A stretch of DNA of 64,000 nucleotides from Pseudomonas pudica (GTDB lineage: Bacteria; Pseudomonadota; Gammaproteobacteria; Pseudomonadales; Pseudomonadaceae): contig NZ_JADLJS010000001.1 in NCBI RefSeq assembly GCF_015680405.1, positions 62,001 to 126,000 of the forward strand, given 5' to 3'. The position numbers and the translations under genes were made by a program. Below are positions 45,728 to 54,529 of this stretch, in pieces. Positions within the stretch are counted from its first letter, which is position 1; each line of letters begins with the position of its first letter. The notes below the pieces were generated by a model. The model was not told the DNA's origin. It did no database searches and was given only the letters and a program-made list of their open reading frames with translations.

Positions 45728-48187
45728 ATGTTTGATGAAAAGGATTTTTTCGCTGGCAAATTTTGGAGTCTACTGAAGAAGCGCGTTGCCTCGCGCGAAC
45801 GGAACGATGAGCTCCAAGTGGACAAAGCCCTGCTGCAGATGCTGTTTATTGTAGCTCTCGACCGTGAGCTGGTATCGATTTCGCCCAAGCGTTTCCATTT
45901 TAAAGATCTCATCCAATCAAAAGAGGATCATGAGTTCGATGGACAATGGCGGAATATCCGAGAAGAAATAATTAGCATCATGGACTTGCCGCCTCGGATA
46001 GATTTTTTTGCACCGATCATCGACAGACTCTTCTTTACGGAAGCATTCCAGGCCATTGACAGTGAGCTACCTCGCTCGCCTGATGAAGCACTGAGGCTGT
46101 TCGATTATCTATTTTTCGCCAGCGCGGCCGCTAACCTCGGAGCCAGCTCACGCTACCTGAGTATGGTTGCCAGATTCTCGAGCATATTAGCTGGTCAAAT
46201 CAGCCGGCGGGTCGAGGCATTTGCCTTGACGGGCGAATTCTTAACACTTACCCCCTCCAGCACGACGACCATCCGTCCAGAATGGCCCACCGCCTATGTT
46301 CGATCGATAAAGGGTTGGGAGTTTGAATTTGAGCTTCGCATGGAGTTCCTGCATGCCAACACGAAGCAACTCGTCGAGAAGAGCTTCAATTCCATACAGC
46401 TGTCGCGAGGAGACTTCGTTCTAATCAATGCCCCTCGGAAGCTGGCAAACAGTGCTTCGACTGGCGCTCAACAGCCGCAGATACCCTCCACCGCCGTTAC
46501 CTCAATCCAAATGCTGGATGCATTGTTGAGCCGCAATCATTTTCTCGAAGGTGTGGTAGTAGTTCCCGGTTTAGATCGGACCGCTTCCAAAACAGAGCTC
46601 AGACGTGTTCGAGAGTGGCTCGTTGAATCGAAGATGCTGGTTGCGGTGATCGATTTCCCCTCGGGGAGCCGGAACGTGACCGTGTCTCATAGCGCCTGGG
46701 TGCTGCGTGCCCATTCGAACGCTTCGCGAGAATCCGTGCTAATGGTAGACACGCGATCACTGCTCTCCCCCAATCATCGTGGGGGCTGGATCGCACTGGC
46801 GGAATTCGCGGCTCGCTTGGTCCTGACCTGGGAGAATGATCACCGACCTACTGACTGGTCATCGCAGGAGATCACTAACGCCAGTGACAAACGTCTGCAC
46901 AATATCTACACACGGGAGTTTAGCGAGGGTTATCGTGACGTACCGGGCCTCTGTGCACTTGTATCGAGGACTGAGGTATTGGAGAACCATGCACAGCTAC
47001 GAGCGCATGACTATTTGAGCAGTCAGCCCCCCCGCCTCTGGGCCTCTGGACTTGATCATACCGTTATCACAGAGATGCTAGCCGCTAAGCGACAGACCCG
47101 CGAGCCGATCTATGTGATTGGAAATAATGGTGCGGGGAAGAGCTTGTTGCTGCGTGAGATTGCAGAGCTGTCGGTTAAGCAAGGTTGCGCAACCATCGGT
47201 GTAGCATTTGGTTTCAATGATCGCTTTCCCCATCGCCCCCAGAAGAATAACGAGGATGTTCTTTTTCACTACGAGGGTAGCCGCGGCACCGGCTCGACCG
47301 CGTCATTGAAGAAGCTTGCCTTGGACATGGGTAAAAAGATCTATGACATTCATTGCGACGCTCATCGACTCGCCGCCTTTAGCATGGGATTGGAGCTCTT
47401 GGACTTCAGGGCACGGCGCTACTTGATGCCCTACGCAGCTGACTCGAGCGTTCAAGACAACCACCTAATGATCAGCTCGACCGTGTTGCTAAGTGATCTC
47501 GCCAGTGAAAATATCAATTTAGTTCAGCCGAAGGCTCTAGCGGCTATGCAGCCTGCGCTGGGACGCATGAGCGCACGAAGCGAAATCACGCCATTCTCCG
47601 AGCTAAGTTCGGGAGAACAACAGATGCTGGCGTTACTCGTGAAAGTCATAGCTTCGGCAACGCCTAACGCACGCATTTTGATCGATGAACCAGAGATCAG
47701 TCTGCATGTGAGTTGGCAGCGCTTGTTGCCCATCATGCTGAGTAAAATGTGTGAGCACTTCGATTGCGACATGGTGATTGCGACTCACTCCCCTCTTCTG
47801 GTTACAAGTGCATTGACCGTCAGCAATTACTGCTTTGTGGCGCAAGATCAGCAACTGATTCCTCTGCGCGTTCACGACCGCGGCTCTGTTGAGCGCGTGC
47901 TATTCACTGGCTTTGGCACCCATACTGAGAACAACCGACAGGTCCACGAACGATGTGCAGCGATTGTTTCCGAGGCAATCAAAGCTGTGAACGCGGAGGA
48001 TAAAAATCTACAGATCGTCACTCGCTTGGAAGAGGAACTGGTTGTCATGCAGCGCACCGTAGACGCTGCGACTGGACAGTTGCGCAGCTCATCCCTTGAT
48101 AGCGAACTGGACCTGATCGAAAAAACTCGCGAGGCATTGGGCCAGTTGCAAGCCTTGGTGCAAGAGACGGGGGAGAGCGGGCAGTGA
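45728..48187 (+). CDS. ATPase with HsdM-like N-terminal domain, Septu-like
   Basis: 819 residues. Residues 1-430 look like a type I restriction HsdM adenine methylase: ELRMEFLHANTKQL, DFVLINAPRKLA, then VREWLVESKMLVAVIDFPSG and VLMVDTRSLL. The NPPF/Y catalytic motif is NAPR (N234-R237) and no motif I (DPxCGxG) is visible, so methylation is unlikely. Residues about 440-720 form an ABC-type ATPase: Walker A GNNGAGKS near 465, SSGEQQML, Walker B ILIDEPEISLHVSW near 648, and ATHSP. A coiled coil ends the protein. The GTG of the HNH gene overlaps its stop. The pairing resembles Septu, but this fusion is not in the forms I know. Confidence 0.8.
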   Translation: MFDEKDFFAGKFWSLLKKRVASRERNDELQVDKALLQMLFIVALDRELVSISPKRFHFKDLIQSKEDHEFDGQWRNIREEIISIMDLPPRIDFFAPIIDRLFFTEAFQAIDSELPRSPDEALRLFDYLFFASAAANLGASSRYLSMVARFSSILAGQISRRVEAFALTGEFLTLTPSSTTTIRPEWPTAYVRSIKGWEFEFELRMEFLHANTKQLVEKSFNSIQLSRGDFVLINAPRKLANSASTGAQQPQIPSTAVTSIQMLDALLSRNHFLEGVVVVPGLDRTASKTELRRVREWLVESKMLVAVIDFPSGSRNVTVSHSAWVLRAHSNASRESVLMVDTRSLLSPNHRGGWIALAEFAARLVLTWENDHRPTDWSSQEITNASDKRLHNIYTREFSEGYRDVPGLCALVSRTEVLENHAQLRAHDYLSSQPPRLWASGLDHTVITEMLAAKRQTREPIYVIGNNGAGKSLLLREIAELSVKQGCATIGVAFGFNDRFPHRPQKNNEDVLFHYEGSRGTGSTASLKKLALDMGKKIYDIHCDAHRLAAFSMGLELLDFRARRYLMPYAADSSVQDNHLMISSTVLLSDLASENINLVQPKALAAMQPALGRMSARSEITPFSELSSGEQQMLALLVKVIASATPNARILIDEPEISLHVSWQRLLPIMLSKMCEHFDCDMVIATHSPLLVTSALTVSNYCFVAQDQQLIPLRVHDRGSVERVLFTGFGTHTENNRQVHERCAAIVSEAIKAVNAEDKNLQIVTRLEEELVVMQRTVDAATGQLRSSSLDSELDLIEKTREALGQLQALVQETGESGQ

Positions 48188-48951
48188 CTCTGTTACCCGT
48201 CGGTCGCGACCAACAAGTAGAAGAAGCGCAATATTTGGCCAACAGCCATCGGCGAAAGAAGCGTCGCCCCCATGCAGCGAAAATCATGCAGGACGAGAAC
48301 TTCTTTGATGCTGCGCGTAGGGAAAACCGTGATGTGTGGGCCGAATTCTACGCGACTGAGTGGCAAACACCGGCAGGCGCAATAACCGGATCGGATCTGA
48401 TGTCCGCCCTACGCGACCATTTGGCTGAACTGCAGGGGGAACAGTGTTGTTATTGCCGGCAGGCCTTGCTTAAAGGCGGCCACTCGCGCCCCATAGAACA
48501 CGTGCTATCCCGGGCTGAGCACCCAAGATTCACGCTGCACTTTTGGAATCTTGCCGTCAGCTGTGAACGCTGTAACCGGCTCAAGGGCAGGACACAATCT
48601 GAAAACTTTGGACGTGAGCTCGTTAACTATCCCAGCCACACAGACTTCGTCTCCCAGTATCATCCACGGTTGCATGAGTATGACACGCACTTGAAGTACA
48701 CCGTGATCATGCAAAATGGCGTGACTATACCGTTGTATGCTGGTCGGACCGTCCATGGTCGAAACCTCTGCTCGCAGTTTTTGCACGCCGCAGCTGTGGA
48801 GATAACCCTTTTATCGCCTAAGTCAGCGCTGCATGAGGACTTGAGCACCATTCAGAAGTTCATCATCAGTCATGATGAGGCTGCGATCGACAAGGTGCAG
48901 GCAGCTCAGATCGCTCTAATTGAGGCGATGGTAAAAGCTGCCACTGGTTGA
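48184..48951 (+). CDS. HNH endonuclease partner (PtuB-like)
   Basis: 255 residues from GTG 48184, overlapping the ATPase TGA. The HNH/zinc module is CCYCRQALLKGGHSRPIEHV ... NLAVSCERCNRLKGR, with C-x2-C pairs and His in PIEHVLSR. It is the likely nuclease of the ATPase/HNH unit and differs in length and sequence from the HNH protein at 38646, so the two systems are not recent duplicates. The first 35 residues before an internal ATG are basic and may bind nucleic acid. Confidence 0.82.
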   Translation: MTLLPVGRDQQVEEAQYLANSHRRKKRRPHAAKIMQDENFFDAARRENRDVWAEFYATEWQTPAGAITGSDLMSALRDHLAELQGEQCCYCRQALLKGGHSRPIEHVLSRAEHPRFTLHFWNLAVSCERCNRLKGRTQSENFGRELVNYPSHTDFVSQYHPRLHEYDTHLKYTVIMQNGVTIPLYAGRTVHGRNLCSQFLHAAAVEITLLSPKSALHEDLSTIQKFIISHDEAAIDKVQAAQIALIEAMVKAATG

Positions 48952-49062
48952 TCGACATGCGTGCAAGGTTCCATAGCTGACCTAAACGCAGCTTGGTGAT
49001 CCAAACCCGAAGGGTCAGCTATGGCCAAGGCCCTTGGCTGCAGCTCATAGCGCTGTTGGCAC

Positions 49063-49728
49063 GTGCCCATTGACTGCGATAAGCAAATCTACTTAGACCC
49101 ACTATCGGATCGCAACATCAAAATGCTTGGAAAGAAATGCTTCACCTTCGGAATTACGTGGTTGGCGTCCTTACATCGCCGCCTTGTACTCAGACCGCCG
49201 GGATACTTAATTCTGAAGCACAAGGAACTGATTAGCGTCACATCTGAAGCCTTAGCAGCTTTCGGAATTCTCGCGGCAGGAGCCACCTTTACCTACGACT
49301 CGTACCAAGCTCGCCAAAGTTCGTTAACGGGAGCGATAATCTATAGCACTCCTTCGCACATATCTTTGCTAGTCAGTAATGATGGAGGTAAGGATTTGGT
49401 TATCCAGCGTGTAACCTTGCGCTCTGGACTCGATATCGAAAGTACCGTCGTGATCGACCCTAAGGGGTTGTTGGTGGAGAAGGGAAAGTCGAAGATTCTC
49501 TCGTCCAATCGCTCAAAGCTCAACAGCACGGTCCAGTTCCGAGCACCTCAAGACGGCGAGGAGCTGATTGCCCGCCAACCGACTACGCCGTGCCAAGCAT
49601 TGATCGACTATGTGGTGGCGGGTAACCAAAGCCGCACGGCGTTCATTGATTTCATATGCCATGCTGCTACGTTGTGGGACAGCGATAATTTGGAGTTTAT
49701 CGAACAGTTGCTTTATCCACAAAACTAA
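49063..49728 (+). CDS. Hypothetical protein with one hydrophobic segment
   Basis: Up to 221 residues, starting with GTG at 49063 or ATG at 49123; neither has a clear ribosome site. A hydrophobic stretch SEALAAFGILAAGATF could be a membrane anchor, with a beta-rich C-terminal part (IIYSTPSHISLLVSNDGGK...). No family recognised. It lies 110 bases after the HNH gene on the same strand, so it might belong to the defence unit or be independent. Confidence 0.5.
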   Translation: MPIDCDKQIYLDPLSDRNIKMLGKKCFTFGITWLASLHRRLVLRPPGYLILKHKELISVTSEALAAFGILAAGATFTYDSYQARQSSLTGAIIYSTPSHISLLVSNDGGKDLVIQRVTLRSGLDIESTVVIDPKGLLVEKGKSKILSSNRSKLNSTVQFRAPQDGEELIARQPTTPCQALIDYVVAGNQSRTAFIDFICHAATLWDSDNLEFIEQLLYPQN

Positions 49729-50232
49729 AGTGCCAACGGCCGAAATGAGTTACGCAACACCTGGTGCGAATTATACGGCCCACTCGCCAAACGGCGGAAA
49801 CAGGTAGGACAGGCAGAAAGCAGTTAGCACGGCTGCCCGCATGGCTTTCTGAAGCAGTCCATGTCCCGGTTTTGCGGCTGGAAGTAATTTCGTTAGCGGA
49901 CTTGATGCCACACGAGGCTAGCCAGCATGCCCTGACCTCCGCGTTGTCGCAGGCTGCGGCACTCCAATGGGCCAGGACACAGCGCACTGAACTCTAGTGT
50001 GGGTAACAGGCCTTCCCTTTGCCATGATCCACACCCCCCTGGAGGCGAACGTGCGCAAGTGCATTGAAGCAAAAAAAGCTGGGCCAAAGCCCGACGCCAG
50101 TCAGTAAAGCCAATTGGGGCCGCTCTACGGCCCATCGCGACGCAATGGGTGCAATGCAGCCCCGGTGGCAGCGGATAAACGCTAACTGACTAGCATGGGC
50201 CAAAGCTCGCCTTTTGCTGGAAATTGCTCGAA
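49729..50232. other. Intergenic, no gene recognised
   Basis: A plus-strand frame at 49764-49997 ends LSQAAALQWARTQRTEL but has no ribosome site or family. Nothing else is supported. Confidence 0.35.
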
Positions 50233-50412
50233 TCAGCAGCGCGGTGCCAAATCGTCACGCGGGCTAGCCTTGATCGACTTACCAGCAAAGGCTGAAGCTT
50301 CAACCTTGCTAAAAGCATCAATAACCGCATCGTTGAAGAAACTACGGTACTTCGGCGATTGGTGCAGGCGATCCAGCTTGGCTTTCAGGATGCTGTTGAC
50401 TTTAGTGTTCAT
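50233..50412 (-). CDS. Small hypothetical protein, 59 residues
   Basis: MNTKVNSILKAKLDRLHQSP ... SIKASPRDDLAPRC. GAGG lies 9 bases before the ATG at 50412. The composition is regular and helical, unlike noise. It lies about 1.2 kb downstream of the DUF4365 gene start, between other defence genes. Function unknown. Confidence 0.45.
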   Translation of the reverse strand: MNTKVNSILKAKLDRLHQSPKYRSFFNDAVIDAFSKVEASAFAGKSIKASPRDDLAPRC

Positions 50413-50611
50413 CTTTGCCTACCTCGAGGTTGTCTCCATCATAATGTTTGATGAGGTCGCTCAATTATGATACGGAGAATAATCTTACATTAACTCATTA
50501 GAAGGCTTCGCTGCGCTGAATGCCAATTTGCATTTCCGAGTGCCTCTTATGCGGCACACCGGCCGAAGAACGACGCGGATTAGATGTTGGGGGGATGGTC
50601 ATAACGACTCG

Positions 50612-51603
50612 TTATTCTATCTCGCCGTTCGTCAAGGAATGCCACTGGGCCCGCAAATACTCCCTCTCAAACTCGTCCTCCTCATAATCGAATAGGTTGC
50701 GTTGGAGCTTTTCAAGCTCGTCCAGGGCCAACAGCAGCACCATGATTTGCTGCGAAGCAAGCGGTTTTTTTAAAGCGCCCAGCGTAGCATGAGCACGACC
50801 AATCAGCTCTCGAGGCACGCCCGCGCCGAAGTCGTCATCCAAGCCCGAGCCGGCTCGCCCTGCAATTCTGAGCTGCCTGCCATAAATCTTCTGTGACAGG
50901 CTCCATAGGTCATTTGCATACTTCCTGGTCCGCGCTTCAATGAGATCCGCGATTTCGCTTTGGAAATTACTAAGCTCGATACTCATTCCAAAGGCATCCT
51001 GCAACGCTCCGCAAGGATTCATCAACTGACTAGCAATCGCCACATCGATGGGGCGAGGACCACACGGCTGCTCTTCGAGCATACAGGCCTTAACGTCATA
51101 CAGGCGCTCGCGCATTGCGATGCCAATATGTGTTGCGCCACGCTGCATGTACTCACAAAGCGCTGAAGGCATTGCGGAGAAACAGTTGAAACCCGTGTTT
51201 TTCAAAACCTCAAGCGTCACGGTGTCCTGTTGCCTCCAAGCGTCCTGGCGTGGAATCAGCTGTTCGATCGGTTTGCCCCAATAAATCACGCCTGTCTCTG
51301 GATCAGCCACCAATAACAAGGTGGGGTTGGGCAGTTGCAGCCAATACCTGGCGGTTCTGGTTTTGACAGGAATCGTAGCCTTGATCGGATCGCCTTTATC
51401 CTTTAGGGGAAGCACTTGCATTGTACGTTGAACATCTTGCCCGTAGGCCGATCGTCACTCCTCCATTCGCACATGAAATCGACTCCGATATCGACTTCAG
51501 TAGCCACCCGGTTGACGAAAGCGACTTTCGAGAGTGCTAGCGCCACGATATCGGCGGCTTGCATGCCGCGTCGCTGACTTTCAGTTTGTTGCGGCAGTGT
51601 CAT
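50612..51603 (-). pseudogene. DUF4365-type nuclease, frameshifted
   Basis: The first frame (51603-51403) reads DIGVDFMCEWRSDD ... TGKMFNVQCK, the DUF4365 nuclease signature with D...E...QxK (PD-(D/E)xK-like). It stops at a CCCC run near 51397-51400. One frame back the DNA continues KDKGDPIKATIPVKTRTARY, WLQLPNPTLLLVADPE and a C-terminal helical region to 50612. A single missing base in the run would join them into a protein of about 330 residues. DUF4365 proteins are common in defence islands. Confidence 0.7.
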
Positions 51604-52196
51604 CGCGAGCCCTGTGCGTGCGGAAAACGTTTGATGTCAAACAGACACTACGTGATTCGGCCGTCGTCATACAAGGTCAACGACCAGATCCCCCTCTCTT
51701 GACGAAACGATCTTAGTACTGAAAGCCGCAGGCTGATTCGGTTCGAGCGAGACCTATTCGAGACAGGGGTGTGTCTGTTTACCCTCTTGAGTGGAAGCAG
51801 GGCCACCCACAATCGGTAGGCCACAGCCTGCGGGTCTTCGGAGGACCAACCCAAACGGTGCTACCAATATCCCCTCGGCAACCGACGCTGAGAGCGAGTC
51901 TGGCCTGGTGCGCAGCGTGATATCGGATGTCCCTTTAGTTGGCGAAGGACGGTTTTTGGCCAAAAGCTGCCGGTCCCGCATGGCCGCTTCCGATCCGCAG
52001 CAGACCTCGCCCTAGCTCAGTTGTCAGCGTCATCGCGGGAGAGCCAGAGGCCACAGGATTATCACCAACCTCCAGGTCCACGTTTAGCTGTGGGTGCCCA
52101 TCTTGGCGGCGGGCGGCAAAGCGCCCCTTGCAACCAGCGCTCGCCGTTGGTCGCCTCTTGTCAGTAGGCGGCATGGGGGCGTATGACAGAAAAAGT
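51604..52196. other. Intergenic, no gene recognised
   Basis: About 590 bases between the DUF4365 start and the end of the response-regulator gene. Contains several short frames on both strands, none with a ribosome site or recognisable product. Confidence 0.4.
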
Positions 52197-53237
52197 TCAG
52201 AATTCACTTTCTCTATAAATCGCCACCTGATTACGCCCGCGGCTCTTTGCCAGATAAAGCGCCTTGTCAGCGCACTCGATTAGCATTTTGCTGCTGCCTA
52301 AACGTTTCGGGGCAAATGTGGCGAGACCAATACTAACTGTGACCACCGAGTTAGCGGACGGTGAGCAGTGCGGCATATGCAGTAATTCCACTTTCGCACG
52401 CAGCTGTTCCGCAATGGCTTTGCCTTCATCTGAGGACGCTCCTGGCAAGATAGCCGCGAACTCTTCCCCTCCGTAACGTGCTGGCAAGTAACTCGCATTC
52501 ACAATCGTATCTCGCACTGCGGACGCCACACATTTGAGTGCCTCGTCGCCAGCAACATGGCCAAATCGATCGTTGAACACCTTGAAAAAATCGACGTCAA
52601 TCATTAGCAATGAGATCTCTAGATTCTCATTACCTTCACGCCGCCAATGTGTATCTAGAAATTCGTCAAAATGCCTTCTATTTGAGAGACCGGTCAACCC
52701 ATCTGAATTTATCAATCGTTGCAACTCATTATTTGCACGTTGCAAAGCAAGATTTGTGTCTAACAACTGTTGCTGACTAACCCTTAAGGCACGGTATGCT
52801 TCATCGCGTTGTAACGCGCTGTTAAACGAACGGGAGTGATATCGAAGGCGAGCCAAAAGCTCAATCGGATCCGGTAGCTTCACCAGATAATCACTACACC
52901 CAACTTCAAAGGCGCGACTTTTAATTACTGGGTCTTCCTTAGTGGATAAAGCCACTATCGGTACATTGCGAGTCTTAGTAGTGTTTTTATAGTTTTTTAT
53001 CAATGAAAAACCATCAACCCCTGGCATGACTAGGTCTTGAAGAATCACGGTCGGACTAATTTTCTCGGCCTCAGCAACGGCTTGCGTCGCATCAGCGCAG
53101 TAATGAAACTGTACGTTACTTTCACCAGCAAGGTAACGGCGGACGGCCTCGCCAATCATAGGTTGATCATCAACTACCAGAACAATGACGGTGTCGTCTT
53201 CAGCCTTCATTAACAATTGAGTAGATATTTCATCCAT
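52197..53237 (-). CDS. Response regulator with GGDEF domain (WspR-like)
   Basis: 346 residues. The receiver domain has acidic VVDDQP near the start, phospho-acceptor Asp68 in VILQDLVMPGVDG and Lys120 in YLVKLPDP. A coiled linker leads to a GGDEF domain with GGEEF at 256-260. It should make cyclic-di-GMP when phosphorylated. The usual RxxD inhibitory site, which would be at 247-250, is NASY, so product inhibition is probably lost. No histidine kinase is next to it. GAGGCGCGAC precedes the ATG. Confidence 0.88.
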   Translation of the reverse strand: MDEISTQLLMKAEDDTVIVLVVDDQPMIGEAVRRYLAGESNVQFHYCADATQAVAEAEKISPTVILQDLVMPGVDGFSLIKNYKNTTKTRNVPIVALSTKEDPVIKSRAFEVGCSDYLVKLPDPIELLARLRYHSRSFNSALQRDEAYRALRVSQQQLLDTNLALQRANNELQRLINSDGLTGLSNRRHFDEFLDTHWRREGNENLEISLLMIDVDFFKVFNDRFGHVAGDEALKCVASAVRDTIVNASYLPARYGGEEFAAILPGASSDEGKAIAEQLRAKVELLHMPHCSPSANSVVTVSIGLATFAPKRLGSSKMLIECADKALYLAKSRGRNQVAIYRESEF

Positions 53238-53447
53238 GTCGCGCCTCGCTTGGCATGTCGCAACCGATTTTAAATTTATATACCGTTAATTCGATGAAGC
53301 GACAACCCTACTGCCCGGGTCGCAATCGCTCTGTATTTTACTAGTCATGAAGCGAAATGCGAGAACATTGTCAATCAACACCGGAGGCTTTAAAAGATCC
53401 CATAGGACGAAATGGGCCCAGACAAGCGCATTAACGCCATCCGGCGT

Positions 53448-54389
53448 TCAGCGTGCCCACTCACCGAAAGGCGCGTCGCCATCAATGTAGCGTGCGGCCG
53501 TTTGCACATCCCGCCAACCCACATAGTCCATCAGGGCTTTTGTGCTCCATTGGTTTTCACTCGCCCAGCTGGCGAAGCCTCTCCGGAGTGAGTGTGCCGA
53601 ATACCCCTCCGGGTCGAGACGGCTGCGAAGGAAAACCTGGCGCAGCAATCGCGATAAACTGTTGGCGTTGAGTGCTTGCTCCCGTATATGCCCCCAGCGA
53701 TCAATGGAGCGAAAAAGCGCGCCCTCGGTGAGCCCGCTTTCATTCAACCACACCTCATAAGCAGCAACCGGACACAGACGCTTGAGTGCCGGAACCTTGA
53801 CCATACGGCCGCGGTTGCTGCGGTCGGATTTACTACTCGGCAAGAACAGCTCCAGCCCCTGCGCTTCGCGCAACTGAATGTGCTCAATGCGCAACCGACT
53901 CAACTCATCGCTGCGAAACGCCCGCCAGAAGCCAAGCAGGATCAGCGCCTGATCACGCGCAGCGCGCAGCCTTACCGCTGGCAACGGATCCGCAAGCTCC
54001 TCAGCCAATTGGCTGATGCAGATTTCCAATTCTTTGAGCGCCAGGGCCTCGGCCTGCTTCACCGGCTGCGGATGCAGCGCCTGAATACCCTTCAGCGTAT
54101 CGCGCACCCGATAGGATTTGGTGGGATCGGGAAAGCCCAATTGCTGGTGCCAGCGCGCCAAGGCGGCCAAGTGCACGCGCAGGGTTCGGCTCGTCAGTTG
54201 CTCGCCGTAATGCGTGAGGTAGCGCACCACACTTTCGCTGGAGGCGGGCAGCAACCCACCCCACTCCGTCTCGAAGTGCGCGATGGCCTGGGCGTAGCGC
54301 CGCTCGGTACTGGCGCGACGCGCGGCCTGGAGATAACGATCGGGCGAAGTGTCCACCACCGCCTCCGTCTGTACCCCCGAGAACGGCAA
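53448..54389 (-). CDS. Tyrosine recombinase, TnpS-like cointegrate resolvase
   Basis: 313 residues. The catalytic set is visible: Arg in GFWRAFRSDEL, H-x2-R in AHSLRRGFASW, Trp/His position in VGWRD and Tyr in ARYID. The N-terminal SAM-like core-binding domain precedes. The start codon appears to be TTG 54389; GTG codons 10-11 residues later are alternatives. It is divergent from a coiled-coil protein with paired palindromes between, matching TnpS/TnpT of the Tn4651/Tn5041 transposons. No tnpA is seen in the window, so it is probably a remnant. Confidence 0.8.
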   Translation of the reverse strand: MPFSGVQTEAVVDTSPDRYLQAARRASTERRYAQAIAHFETEWGGLLPASSESVVRYLTHYGEQLTSRTLRVHLAALARWHQQLGFPDPTKSYRVRDTLKGIQALHPQPVKQAEALALKELEICISQLAEELADPLPAVRLRAARDQALILLGFWRAFRSDELSRLRIEHIQLREAQGLELFLPSSKSDRSNRGRMVKVPALKRLCPVAAYEVWLNESGLTEGALFRSIDRWGHIREQALNANSLSRLLRQVFLRSRLDPEGYSAHSLRRGFASWASENQWSTKALMDYVGWRDVQTAARYIDGDAPFGEWAR

Positions 54390-54410
54390 ATCACCGCTAA
54401 ACGCGCTATC

Positions 54411-54487
54411 ACGTTCGAGAAACTTGGCTTCTCAAACGTCAGTCTGTCCGATTATTGGTACCGGATCAGGCGCCTGTACACGTGTAC
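54411..54487. other. Candidate recombination site (RST) between TnpS and TnpT
   Basis: ACGTTCGAGAA (54411-54421) and TTCTCAAACGT (54429-54439) are inverted, 10 of 11 matching, with a 7-base spacer, a typical tyrosine-recombinase core. GTACACGTGTAC at 54476-54487 is a perfect palindrome that could bind the auxiliary protein. It fits the resolution sites described for Tn4651-like elements. Confidence 0.55.
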
Positions 54488-54529
54488 TTCCATACTGATT
54501 GAACAGTACGAAAAAGTGGGAGCAGAGCC

